Shown here: one piece after another, positions 11,447 through 22,375 of the stretch
How the letters are laid out: the number at the start of each line of letters is the position of its first letter
Numbering within the stretch: position 1 is the first letter of the stretch
Source: Paragorgia papillata
Taxonomy: Eukaryota; Cnidaria; Anthozoa; Scleralcyonacea; Coralliidae
Direction: 5' to 3'
DNA: 64,000 nucleotides
NCBI GenBank assembly: GCA_035771165.1
Contig: JAWNZC010000337.1
Location: 2,521,501-2,585,500 of the forward strand
Translations under genes and position numbers: made by a program
The notes under the pieces: model-generated
The model's database searches: none
What the model saw: only the letters and a program-made list of their open reading frames with translations
Told to the model about the DNA's origin: nothing

Positions 11447-12395
11447 CTAAAATTAGAAAAAAAACAATTTGGAATTCCTAGTTGGACTTTACAGAATGTA
11501 AATAGGAATTTCAGAGGACGCAGACATCCTGTGTAACACAAATAAACACGAGGTTCAAGATTTTTTTCTCGGTTCTATCATAATTACACTATTTTTGTAA
11601 TACAAGAAGAAACTAAAGATATACATAACAGTTTGACAAAAAGAATTACATTTACATGTCATTGATTACAGTTTACAATACAAGTTTCAATTACAATTAC
11701 ACGCACATAAAACAGAGCATAATTTCACGTTGTAGAAAGCACAATTTTAAACCATGAACATATATAGCCATAAGCACAAGCGCATTTTCCCTTTCCTTGT
11801 ATTTATTTCACCTAGCACAAGAGTGACCATTTGTGGTACGCGTTCCTTATTTCACATGGAAGTGTGAATCAAAGTAACAGTTAGGCTCGATTTCCGGCAG
11901 CTTTAATATTCGCGCGGCCCGAATATTAAGGCTGGAAATGGAGCCTAAGTAACAGTCAAAACAGAAAAAGCTTCCCACTTCTGTTTGTGTGATTTGTTCA
12001 GCACTTCTGTAGCTGCTATCGCTTATCAAAATGACAAACTCCGAATGATGTGCATAAAAAGATAATTTTGCCTTTCCACGGAGTGTAATCGTAATACAAT
12101 GAGAATATTTCGCAAACGATGGCGAGTTTTAATCGTTAGAGTTTTATCACGCTTTGACAGCTGCTGCAGTAAATACACAACAGCTTGTAGAAGGGGAAGA
12201 TAGAAGGTAGTTGTGTTTTGACTGTAAATCGTCTCATGTAAATAATTTGCTTTATTAAACGAACGATAATCTGGCTGTTTATACGAGAGCTGATAAGACG
12301 CGCCTTACTTAAGACGCAAAACAATCGTATAGAACAGGACCCTGTTGATAACAGTACTTTTGTACCGATAGGCTATCCTGTTTTAAATATTCGTA

Positions 12396-12985
12396 AATAA
12401 TAATAATAATAATAATAATTTATTTCTATAGCGCCATTTCCTATAGCTCAATTGCGCTTTACAATGCAAAGTTTTAAAACAACTAATAATAATATTACAA
12501 TTTCAAATATTGTACTACAAACTAGTTCATTACATAGGTAAAACTATTAAAATATTAAAGTCAATTACTCATAAAATTGTTTAAATAAATATGGCTTTAA
12601 TTTAGTTTTAAAATTAGATAGTGATTCAGATTTGCGTATACTGAATCCGGAAGTTCGTTCCACAGTTTAGGGGCGGCATGTGAAAACGATCGTTGACCAT
12701 AGTTCACTAATTTTACTCGAGGTACCGAAAGAAGTCCTTTCGTAAATAAGCGCAAATTCATTGTTGATGTAAGCTGTTTTAGCATATCCCTAATGTAACA
12801 TGGTGCAAGATTATTTAGGGCCTTGTAGGTGATAAGCATCATCTTGTAGATAATACGTTGGCTGACGGGAAGCCAATGTAGATGTTTCATAACAGGAGTG
12901 ATGTGATCAAATTTTCTACTTCGTGTTACCAAGCGGGCTGCACATAATAATAATATAAGGTACAAACTACAAAGACGCATGTTCG
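12396..12985 (-). mobile_element. 5'-truncated CR1/L2-like LINE, 3' end
   Basis: Leftward ORF remnant (to 12597) with AARLVTRSRKFDHITPV, LHWLPVSQRIIYKM and SFSHAAPKLWNELPDSV, the conserved C-terminal end of CR1/L2-clade reverse transcriptases. The 3' UTR ends with an (AAT)n tail at 12399-12420, as these LINEs do. All of the endonuclease and the catalytic RT core are missing. It sits in SMC4 intron 11447-32808. Confidence 0.82.
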
Positions 12986-13186
12986 CGTCTTACACAAGCC
13001 GTGGTTTGTTCAAATACACCGTATAAATGGTCTTACACAAGCCGTGGTTTGTTCAAATACACCGTATAAATGGGTCAGATCGCGTCTTAGGTAGGTCTTT
13101 TTAATATCGGATCTTGTATAAAGGCTCTATTAGGGTCGTTTAAACGAAAGAAAATAGGTAGCGACTTAATAAGATGCGTCTTATTT

Positions 13187-13775
13187 AAGGTGGCTCCATA
13201 CAGTTTCTAGAAAAATGGAAAATACAAGTTTGAGAGTCCAAAACACGTGCATAAACAATTCGGAAAAAGTATAAAACTAAATGTTATGCGTAGTTAAACA
13301 TTCTGACAATCAAAAACTGTTACCAAATAAATAGCAACAGTTGATAGCAACAATGACGTTTCAAAATGGCTGCCAATTACCCTTCAAACTAATTTAATTC
13401 GAAAAAAACTTCCCCCATTTTTTTTTATTAAAACTTTTCTTGAAGTATGAGTAATCAATAGGCCGATTTAAAAAAAATTCTGTAGATCCAAATTTTTTAA
13501 AAATTAAGAAAAGTTTTAATGAAAAAAAATATTGCGGGTCACCAAAGTTTTTTTCGAATTAAATTAGTTTGAAAGGTAATTGGCAGCCATTTTGAAACGT
13601 CATTGTTTGCCATGGTAACAACTGTTGCTATTTATTTGGTAACAGTTTTTGATTGTCAGAATGTTTAACTATGCATAACATTTAGTTTTATTCTTTTTCC
13701 AAATTGTTTATGCACGTGTTTTGGACTCTCAAACTTGTATTTTCCATTTTTCAAGAAACTGTATGGAACCACCTT
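13187..13775. mobile_element. 589-bp palindromic element
   Basis: Arms of about 250 bp (AAGGTGGCTCCATACAGTTT... to ...TTTTTTTCGAATTAAATTAG) nearly perfect. A solo arm fragment recurs at 61090-61225. Confidence 0.7.
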
Positions 13776-14301
13776 AAGTCGCGAACACACTTGTATATAT
13801 AAATGGTCAATTTGTTCGTGACCAAAGTAAGTCGCGACTAATATAACAACAGGGTTTAAAGCTAGTCCAAAATAAGAACAGGGTTTAAAGCTAGTCCAAA
13901 ATAAGAACAGGGTTTAAAGCTAGTCCAAAATAAGAACAGGGTTTAAAGCTAGTCCAAAATAAGAACAGGGTTTAAAGCTAGTCCAAAATAAGAACCGGGT
14001 TTAAAGCTAGTCCAAAATAAGAACAGGGTTTAAAGCTAGTCCAAAATAAGAACAGGGTTTAAAGCTAGTCCAAAATAAGAACAGGGTTTAAAGCTAGTCC
14101 AAAATAAGAACAGTGTTTAATGCTAGTCCAAAATAAGAACAGGGTTTAAAGCTAGTCCAAAATAAGAACAGGGTTTAAAGCTAGTCCAAAATAAGAACAG
14201 GGTTTAAAGCTAGTCCAAAATAAGAACAGGGTTTAAAGCTAGTCCAAAATAAGTCGCGACTTATTAGAAATTGACCGTTTATACGAGTGTGTTCGCGACT
14301 T
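13775..14301. mobile_element. TIR element filled by a 29-bp minisatellite
   Basis: TTAAGTCGCGAACACACTTG and complement near 14301; inner arms AAGTCGCGACT. The interior (13849-14253) is about 14 copies of a 29-bp unit. Confidence 0.6.
13849..14253 (+). repeat. 29-bp minisatellite, about 14 copies
   Basis: Unit AAGAACAGGGTTTAAAGCTA plus GTCCAAAAT. Most copies are identical; single changes in the sixth and tenth copies. Confidence 0.92.
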
Positions 14302-14316
14302 AAATAAAACGTGTCT

Positions 14317-14783
14317 TAAAGGGGATTGGCATTAAAAATTAAGTTTGTCTAATTTGAAAGAACTCATAAAATTGTAATAGAACATCCTTTACAACTTTTC
14401 GTATCTCTCTTCGTTTTCAAGATATTTCAATTTGTTTGATATGTAAATGAGATGGTCTCTGACGTCAGGAGTGGGGTAAAATATTTTCACATGTAGCAAA
14501 ACCAGTTATATCTAAGTTTGTTCAACGAAATCATTTGAAACTGTGCACATAAAAACTCCTTGCGACGCTGAACATTTCATGTTAGATATGTAAGTGATTT
14601 TGCTCTGTATGAAAATATTTTACCCCACACCTGACGTCAGAGACCATCTCATTTACATATCAAACAAACTGAGATATCTTGAAAACGCAGAAAGATACGA
14701 AAAAGTTGTAAAGGATCGTCTATTACAATTTTATGAGTTCTTTCAAATTAGACAAACTTAATTTTTAATGCCAAACCCCTTTA
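14317..14783. mobile_element. AAAGTGCC-related palindrome (GGGGATTGGCATT)
   Basis: Arms of about 150 bp from AAAGGGGATTGGCATTAAAAATT to CTGACGTCAG pair almost perfectly. Shares the internal block AAGATATTTCAATTTGTTTGATATG with its family. Confidence 0.68.
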
Positions 14784-14784
14784 A

Positions 14785-15246
14785 TTAAAGTGCCTATATG
14801 AAACAAAATTAAGTTTAAGTTAAACACTTAAAATATAGAGTAACATCTTTTGCAGTTTTCGTTTCCTTGCTTCGTTCTTGAGATATTTCAGTTTGTTTGA
14901 TATGCAGATTAAATATTTTGACGTCACATGTGCATAATGAGTTGTCGAAAAAATATTGCTATTATCAAACCAAAATAATTCGAAGGAAGCAAGTGCGTGT
15001 GTTTCGCCCAGAACACTAAACATGTAGATCTTCAAGTGATTATATTTGACAATAGCAAAGATATACAACTTTTTTCTATAACTCATTTTGTACGTGTGAC
15101 GTCAAAATGTTAATTTGCATATCAAACAAACTGAAATATCTCAACAACTAAGCAAGGAAACGAAAAACTGCAAAAGATGTTATTCTATCACTTTAAGTGT
15201 TCTTTCAAATAAGAGAGACTTAATTTTCGTTTCATAAGCACTTTAA
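14785..15246. mobile_element. AAAGTGCC palindromic family, full copy
   Basis: TTAAAGTGCCTATATGAAACA at left, complement TTTCATAAGCACTTTAAGT at right. Its right part is shared with the duplicated segment at 21440-21755, so it predates the segmental duplication. Confidence 0.65.
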
Positions 15247-15368
15247 GTTACGACTTATTTTCTTTGTTTAAATTTCCCTATGTGTATTTGCGTCGATCAC
15301 TCACCGCCTTGCCTCGATGCACAAATCGTTTGAAATAAGGCAATAACATGACGTTTGAAGGGCATGAT

Positions 15369-15589
15369 TAGGGCCATTTATACGGGATCTGACAAGACGC
15401 GGCTTACACAGGACGCCGCTTACAAAAGACGCAAAACACTTGTATAAAAAGTACAAATATTTATGTTCGCGTCTTGACACAAGTCGTGGCTTGTTCAGAT
15501 ACGTCGTATAAATGGGTCAGTTCGCGTCTTATGTAAGTCGCGTCTTGTTTAAGCCGCGTCTTACCGGCTGTCGTATAAACGGCCCTACT
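15369..15589. mobile_element. MITE, TTAGGGCCATTTATACG family, copy 1
   Basis: TAGGGCCATTTATACGGGAT and complement; interior AAGACGCGGCTTACA repeats. Copy in the second duplicated segment at 21922-22131. Confidence 0.62.
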
Positions 15590-15828
15590 ATTGTATATTT
15601 GTGGCCCGTGTAGTCACATTTGCGCCCGAGCGGATATTATCATTATCATCAATATACAAGGTCAACAAAATTTAAAACATACATATTTTTTTGCTGACAG
15701 ATGTTGTTTTTAACTTGGTTGGTTTTTAATAGCGGGCTGCAAATACATCAGCTTGAGTGTTTTCAAGAGGGCGGTTTGTCATTTGACGTCGTATATTAAT
15801 GATAATAGAAGTTTAACTGAGCTTGAGT

Positions 15829-16650
15829 TTATACAGTAGTAGTGACTATGTCTGTATTGCCGCACCATTCACCGCCAGTATCCAGTGTGTAGTCTGGAGG
15901 TGGAACATAAACCTGAGCGTTTTCCATTGGAAGATCTTGTTCGGAATAAGCAGGAGGCTGATAAGGACCAGTCTGGAATTGTACATGATTCTTTTGAACA
16001 ATTTGGGTGTTTTGTAGAGCGATAAATGTTGAACCAGTTTCTTGGTTGCGTACTTCGCCTGGTGGAGCTCGTCTACGCGAGACCGGCGACACACCGCGAC
16101 AGGAACAGACGACAATGGCGACGGGGATGACAGTAGCAAGAACGCCTACAACAATTACAGCAATAATCCAGGAGGCTAAACCTTTGGCTACGCTGAAACA
16201 AGTTGCTGCCTGAAAATTCGTACAAAAGTTGTTTCGGCAGCATTCGTCTGGTCCACCACAATCACTATGTAAGCTACAAATCTGACCAACGCAGCCGCCA
16301 TAAACGCAGACATCGGTTTGGCTGGTATACCTTTGCTTACAGCAGTACTTGTTGTAACCACAATCCCCCTTGGAAGAGCACTTATCACAACCAGACGTTG
16401 TACATAATTTCGTCGAGTTACAGCATTCATTTGGTCCACCACAATCGCTATGTAAGCTACAAATCTGACCAACGCAACTCAATCTACAGACGTTGGTTTG
16501 ATACAAGTATTTTTGTTTACAGCAGTACTTGTTCAAACTACAATCCGAATTGAAAGTGCACTCGTCATTAGCTTTGACTTGAAGTTTCGTTTTGCTCAAC
16601 AAGAGAGCAACAGACAGGAGAACAGCAAAAGAGATGCTAAAATTACACAT
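15829..16650 (-). CDS. Type I membrane protein with two cysteine repeats (paralogue)
   Basis: Single-exon gene of 273 residues from the Met at 16650 (an in-frame Met at 16773 exists upstream). Architecture: signal peptide 1-27; ectodomain 28-157 with two complete cysteine repeats; transmembrane helix about 158-184 (SWIIAVIVVGVLATVIPVAI); cytoplasmic tail 185-273 with SRRR, PPAY, PPDY and terminal TTTV. The first 60 or so residues and the 5' flank are almost identical to the nine-repeat paralogue, as is most of the tail, so the two genes differ mainly by seven repeat units. The reading frame is intact with all cysteines kept, so it is unlikely to be a pseudogene. The contraction or expansion probably arose by unequal exchange within the repeat array. 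No similar protein of known function is recognised. Confidence 0.83.
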   Translation of the reverse strand: MCNFSISFAVLLSVALLLSKTKLQVKANDECTFNSDCSLNKYCCKQKYLYQTNVCRLSCVGQICSLHSDCGGPNECCNSTKLCTTSGCDKCSSKGDCGYNKYCCKQRYTSQTDVCVYGGCVGQICSLHSDCGGPDECCRNNFCTNFQAATCFSVAKGLASWIIAVIVVGVLATVIPVAIVVCSCRGVSPVSRRRAPPGEVRNQETGSTFIALQNTQIVQKNHVQFQTGPYQPPAYSEQDLPMENAQVYVPPPDYTLDTGGEWCGNTDIVTTTV

Positions 16651-16810
16651 TCTTGACTGGTTTTCTAACAAACGCCGCACAAACAGACTGTATTTATTAT
16701 TGGTAATATGATCTAAGGTGCACACAATATAGACTATTGTCATTTGCTGTGAAAAATATGTGAAGCACGCCATCCCTCACCTTGAAAACCACTATGCAAA
16801 ATTATTCTTA

Positions 16811-16823
16811 TGTTATATAAAAC
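16811..16823 (-). promoter_or_regulatory. Possible TATA box, two-repeat gene
   Basis: On the minus strand TTTTATATAAC lies about 40 bp upstream of the longest-frame Met and 165 bp upstream of the preferred start. The same sequence precedes the paralogue at 24627-24640. It lies at the edge of a TIR element, so it may be only transposon sequence. Confidence 0.25.
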
Positions 16824-16975
16824 CACTTTCGTAATAACGATTAATTTGAATATTCTTTTATGCGCATCTTAGTAAGTCTTTCCGACCTCGTTTATTTCGC
16901 TGCAACTCAAAAGAATCTTGGCTTCATACCGAGGTCAGAAAGGCTCATTTAGATGCACATAAAACTATAATATTT
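16821..16975. mobile_element. MITE upstream of two-repeat gene
   Basis: AACCACTTTCGTAATAACGA, then AATATTCTTTTATGCGCATC and its complement. It lies about 50-200 bp upstream of the longest frame of the gene; the copy at 24637-24790 is in the same place in the paralogue, so it predates the duplication. Confidence 0.6.
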
Positions 16976-17584
16976 AACCCCTTACCCGGTCGATTATCGG
17001 TCCAGGAGGTCCCCACCTGACGAGTAAAATCGTCTGGCGTTAGCCAGAGTAAAAGTAATAAGTTGCCAAAAGGCAACCATGCCCAGTAAAGGGTTAAAGT
17101 GAAGGCCTTTATAAAGTGATAGATAAAACATGAGCAGCCAATCTTTATGTGATATACAGATGCGAGCCGAATCGTAGTTAAAAACTGATGTACAGAGAAA
17201 TGTTCAGTTTTATCGAATTACTCAAAGTTCGCATATAAAACTTTATTCCTAAGCATTTGAGTACATTTCTCATGTACCTCTCAAGTGCAAAGCTGGTACA
17301 TGTATACATTGTTAATAGGACATATACATGGTTTGGAAACTCGTCCAAAGTGATTGTTCTATGTTTTTGTTCAAGTTTATGGAAATTTGTGCAATTTCAC
17401 GGTATTGTATTTTCTGCATAATAAAGCAGTCATCCAATAGCAACGCTCGGGTTTAATTAGCGAGTTGCTTCAACGTCACGTGTTGTGGTGCTTCATCGTC
17501 ACGTGTCCATAGAATTTACTTCCATATAACGAACTCCATTGTCAGTTTAACATGGATGTATATTACAACCAACGCTATATATAT

Positions 17585-17865
17585 ACAGTGTGTATCACAA
17601 AAACCTGAACCCTTAGAAAACAACCTATTGTTGTAGTTTGAAAGCCCTAAAAGCGCTGCGTTATAAATTAATCAGCACATAAGTTAAACGAAGCGAAAAA
17701 GCTTTTAAATACTTTCACCATGCATACACTTCAAGTTATCTTAATTTCCCAGGCGTATAAGACCGTGTGTTTTACGTATCTGTGGGTTCAGCGAAGTGCT
17801 TAGGGCTTTCAAACTACTACAATAGGTTGTTTTCTAAGGGTTCAGGTTTTTTTGATACACACTGT
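17585..17865. mobile_element. Mariner-like MITE (ACAGTGTGTATCAC)
   Basis: ACAGTGTGTATCACAAAAAC and complement ending CACACTGT, flanked by TA in a TA-rich site. Present in the first duplicated segment only, so inserted after duplication. Confidence 0.6.
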
Positions 17866-18210
17866 ATATATATATTTCTAAAACTCATTAATAATTATTC
17901 ATTCGCACGTCACTTAGAATATAAAATGTGGGACTAATACTAAATCAAAGCGCATGCTCACATCACTAATTTAATAATCGTAGCCTATTAAACCTTACCT
18001 CGAAGGTTTATCAGCTCTTAATTTATTATTGAGTCGGTTTTCTTTGTTCTTTCGAGGGATTTATATCGCATGCATAAAGCCCTTTGTCTTTGAAATCTTT
18101 GTCCAAGGTGGAAAAAAAATTTGTTGGAAAACCTCATCAATAATAAATGCGATATAAAGCCCTCGGACGTGCACATCCCTCGTTCTCGGGATTTATCTAT
18201 TACATATATA

Positions 18211-18578
18211 TAGGGCAGCACGGGTGGCGTGTGCTATTAGCGCGCTGCCTCTCACCAAAAAGTTAAACCCGGTTAGACGGGGTTAGTACTTGGATGGGTG
18301 ACCGCTTGGGAATGACCCCGTTGTCGAGCTTGGAACTCATGTAAGTAGAGTTGTAGTTGATCTCTCCTGTGCTTCGAGGGTGCTTCGAGGGTTTTTCGCC
18401 AGTTTTCCTCCCTCCATAAAATCAACACCTAACATCTTAGCTGAACTGTGTCGTTGGCGGCTGCTTCGAGCGCCTTTGATATGCCTCGACACGGACACGT
18501 TGATCTGCGTCCTTCGCAATTCAGCCGCTGGCTGCAAGTAAGGATGATTAGCCCCCAGTCCTTTTACTCCTTTATCCT

Positions 18579-18580
<2 letters not shown>
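18211..18580 (+). mobile_element. Chimeric tRNA/5S rRNA SINE
   Basis: A tRNA 5'-like head (GGCAGCACGGGTGGCGTGTG to CTCACC, 18213-18256) runs straight into the 3' part of 5S rRNA: GGTTAGTACTTGGATGGG then TGACCGCTTGGGAA (18281-18312), the 5S box C region. A unique body follows up to the TA microsatellite. Confidence 0.7.
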
Positions 18581-18764
<184 letters not shown>

Positions 18765-18879
18765 GGCCCATGCCCACTTCACGCTATCTGAATGTTCACC
18801 GATGCTGTCCCACATGCGGTTGTCACCGACGATCGCATGTGTATAAGTAATTGATGAAATTCATTCAGATTGTTCCAAG

Positions 18880-18922
18880 CTACACTGATGAGCTGTAGTA
18901 CAGCGAAACACCGTGTCTGTAG
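18880..18922 (+). ncRNA. Hammerhead ribozyme (Penelope-like type)
   Basis: All parts of a type I hammerhead are visible: stem I CTACA (18880-18884) with TGTAG (18918-18922); core CTGATGA (18885-18891); stem II GCTGT/ACAGC with a 3-nt loop (18892-18904); core GAAA (18905-18908); a very short stem III ACA/TGT with loop CCG; and the GTC cleavage triplet ending at 18917. Known: such minimal motifs with short stem III occur in Penelope-like retroelements. The flank (TGTAGATTGAAC) recurs at 63946-63959. Activity is inferred, possibly only in dimers because stem III is short. Confidence 0.85.
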
Positions 18923-18931
18923 ATTGAACTA

Positions 18932-19345
18932 TTATTGCGTCTTACGCACGCTGTGATTGGTCAATTACCGTGTTTATATCCGCCTATGCAAATACGGTTG
19001 TGATATCACGGAAAATTTCTTAGCCTTATTTCATAAAAGAAATAGAAAATGGATGCCCTGTGTTTATATATCCTGATGCAAACACTCGCGTGAGTTTGGG
19101 AGAATTCGAAAGTACTTATAGTTCACATAAACTTTCGAATTCTCCCAACTCACTTTCGTGTTTGCATCAGGCTATATAAACACGGGCGGCCATTTTCTAT
19201 TTTCCCCGAGCCCGGGCGTAGGGCCGGAGCCCGGTGAGGGTGCTAATCTCGACATGCGTGGAGTCATTTTACACGCGTGGAAAAACGTGATATGCGAACG
19301 AATTTCTGTGATCTGAATATTTATTTATTTATTTATTTGTATACA
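18932..19345. repeat. Dispersed repeat, TTGCGTCTTACGCACGC
   Basis: TTGCGTCTTACGCACGCTGT begins a block with hairpin GAGAATTCGAAAG..CTTTCGAATTCTC and a GC-rich end (CCCCGAGCCCGGGCG). Also at 27766-27990, 28186-28436, and its right part at 26420-26575. Confidence 0.6.
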
Positions 19346-21319
19346 CGATCAGAAATGGCGGCTGTCGATGCTCGCGTAATACGGGCTGACCCGTATTAGC
19401 TACGCATGCGTAGAACGAATGTCGCTCGACCATAATTCTTCTACGAGCGCATAGCACGAAGATTGGGCTTACCATAGAATACGGTTTATTGACAACTCGT
19501 GGAATTTTCGCGATGTACGAACCCATTACCCTTCTCAAATTCATCAGTTTCAAATGTCCTCAGAACTCACTTGAGCCAGCACGCACGTGGACTGCGAACT
19601 GCCCCATGAAAGTGGCCGATTTTCTATGCGATTTCCGATCGTATATGTGTGGACGGACCATGCGCGGTTAAGATTGTGGGGCACTGGGGACAATATAGTC
19701 CTTGACACTAACAACATAATTTATTCTTGACAAAAAGACTTGAGAAAGGAGTATATCACTTTTGAAAGAACAGAAACAAATCAACGTCTACGTATAAAGC
19801 AGAACAACATCCTTAGTAGAAGAAAACCCGTCACACCGAAACTCGAAAGAGGAAAAAACCAACGAAGAAAAAGGCTGAAAAGGTTAAGCTTACGGTAAAA
19901 ATATAGAGCGGCCGCTTTCAGTATTAAATCACGAACATTTAGTAGCAATGCTGTTCGAGTTTCCCTGCATGTCACTGTTACAGTAATTTTGTTTTCTATT
20001 TCGTGTGTCCTTAAAGTATTTTAAACGTATTCGTTAATATGTTTTCGCTTGCCCGTTGTGGCTGCCGCCTTATCTCCTTTTAAATATTTCCCTTTGGTAA
20101 AACCACTTGTAAAACTTAGCTTAGCTTGTTTATAATTTGGCATAAAAATCGGTGAAGGAGCAATTTTTCGTTTGTTAAACATATAAATGCTGCCGAGTGC
20201 TGCATGTTGAAATATTACAGATGTAAAGACTGCATGAAAACAATTTTTCAGGTGAAAACAGTTTTAGCACTTCAGATTTTGGGACGAAATTTGTTTTTGC
20301 TATTCTAAATGAATTTGAAATGCCATAAAATGAATATAGCCAGGCAGATGTCCAATGCCTTTGAAAAATGCAAAATATTTTTAGATGCTCCATACAGCAA
20401 TGTTCTTTGTGAACAATATATATAACCCTAATATTTTGCTGATATTAATTCGACGCTTGCTTCAGTAGCCCGGTGGTAACATCGTCAGTTTGCACGCAAA
20501 ATGGTCGAGTTCAAACCGTAGGCGCGACCTGCATTTTTCTTCATCTCAAATGTTTTTCTTAATTATATTGTCTTGAAAATGTTCTTTGTTATTTATTACC
20601 TTTTTCTTTAAAAATTAGAGTTAAAAAACTTTTTTTATTTCAAATATTATACTTTAATTAAAAGTTTAAAACTATATTTTGAATTGTTCCAACGGCTATT
20701 TCCAGGCTCCCAATGAAAAAGAGCGCGAAGGTGTTTTTTATTCAACTGTTGATTTTTTTTTCAAAATGGGGTCTGTAGTTTTTGAGACAAACAAAAGAGC
20801 ATAATACTGAAAACATTTAGCACTGAGATGTTGTACATATCAAATATCGTAAAAACAAAACTTTATAAAGGTAAGGAAGTATATTTTCTATAATCTTCGT
20901 ATTTTTTGTATGTTTTGGCTAGGTTTTGGTCGTAGCGATGTTTTCGAATACTTCGTCATGAGTGAAGAACATATTGAATATGAATTAAGTGCAAAAAAGC
21001 CGTAACACAGGATCCAAAACACCAGAATAAAAGTCTTTTTAGCATATATTTGAATCTATGTACAAGTTCAATTCCAAAGTAGGATGTTGTTTACTCTTGT
21101 TTTTGAAATTATTTACTGACAAAGACTGTGGCTTGCTAACATCGTCTGTGAATAAACAGAATCACCACTGTTAAAATGAAAGCAGTTGTTTAAAAGTTTT
21201 TGTTTCAACCTTATTGGTTTTTTATCAACCTCTGAAATTATACTAAAACAATTAGTCACCTTAGTCTCGGTGACTATCGGTGTATTTACCGAGTCACCTC
21301 GACTTCGGTGACTAATTGT

Positions 21320-21357
<38 letters not shown>

Positions 21358-21439
21358 TCATTAATAATTCATGAGGAAAACACAAAGGAATTCAGTACCG
21401 TGTCTGTGGTTTGGATATCGGAGGAAGAAATTACATAAA
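19346..21439. other. Mostly unit 1 of the duplication and its boundary
   Basis: 19346-19650 has no recognised feature. 20736-21239 is unique here and contains nothing recognised. 21240-21352 is a hairpin (TAGTCACC..GGTGACTA) followed by (TA)n. Confidence 0.5.
20455..20540 (+). mobile_element. tRNA-like fragment
   Basis: AGTAGCCCGGTGGTAAC (A-box-like) and GGTCGAGTTCAAACC (B-box-like) 50 bp apart. Stems are poor; a tRNA pseudogene or SINE head. Confidence 0.4.
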
Positions 21440-21921
21440 TTAAGCGTCACATGTGCATAATGAGTTATCGAGAATACATATCTTTGCTATTATCAAACCA
21501 AAATAATTCGAAGGAAGCAAGTGCGTGTGTTTCGCCCAGAACACTAAACATGTAGATTTTCAAGTGATTATATTTGACAATAGCAAAGATATACAACTTT
21601 TTTTCTATAACTCATTATGTACGTGTGACGTCAAAATGTTAATTTGCATATCATACAAACTGAAATATCTCAACAACTAAGCAAGGAAACGAAAAACTGC
21701 AAAAGATGTTCTTTCAAATAAGACAGACTTAATTTTCGTTTCATAGGCACTTTAAGTCGCGACTTATTTTCTTTGTTTAAATTACCCTATTGTGTATTTG
21801 CGTCGATCACTCACCGCCTTGCCTCGATGCACAAATCGTTTGACTTGTGAAAGTTGTGTGCTGACCAATGACAACGAACAACAAGTAAATAAGGCAATAA
21901 CATGACGTTTGAAGGGCATGA

Positions 21922-22131
21922 TTAGGGCCATTTATACGAGATCTGACAAGACGCGGCTTACAAAAGACGCAGAACACTTGTATAAAAAGTACAAATATTT
22001 ATGTTCGCGTCTTGACACAAGTCGTGGCTTGTTCAGATACGTCGTATAAATGGGTCAGTTCGCGTCTTATGCATGTAAGTCGCGTCTTGTTTAAGCCGCG
22101 TCTTACCGGCTCTCGTATAAACGGCCCTACT
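21922..22131. mobile_element. MITE, TTAGGGCCATTTATACG family, copy 2
   Basis: Orthologous position to 15369-15589 within the segmental duplication. Confidence 0.62.
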
Positions 22132-22375
22132 ATTGTATATTTGTTGTGGCCCGTGTAGTAACATTTGCGCCCGAGCGAATATTATCATTATCATCAATAT
22201 ACAAGGTCAACAAAATTTAAAACATACATATTTTTTTGCTGACAGATGTTGTTTTTAACTTGGTTGGTTTTAGCGGCTACAAATACATCGACCTGCAGCT
22301 TGAGTGTTTTCAAGAGGGCGGTTTGTCATTTGACGTCGTATATTAATGATAATAGAATTTTAACTGAGCTTGAGT

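Noticed and set aside
20455..20540. Functional tRNA gene
   Set aside because: A- and B-box-like blocks only; cloverleaf stems do not pair.
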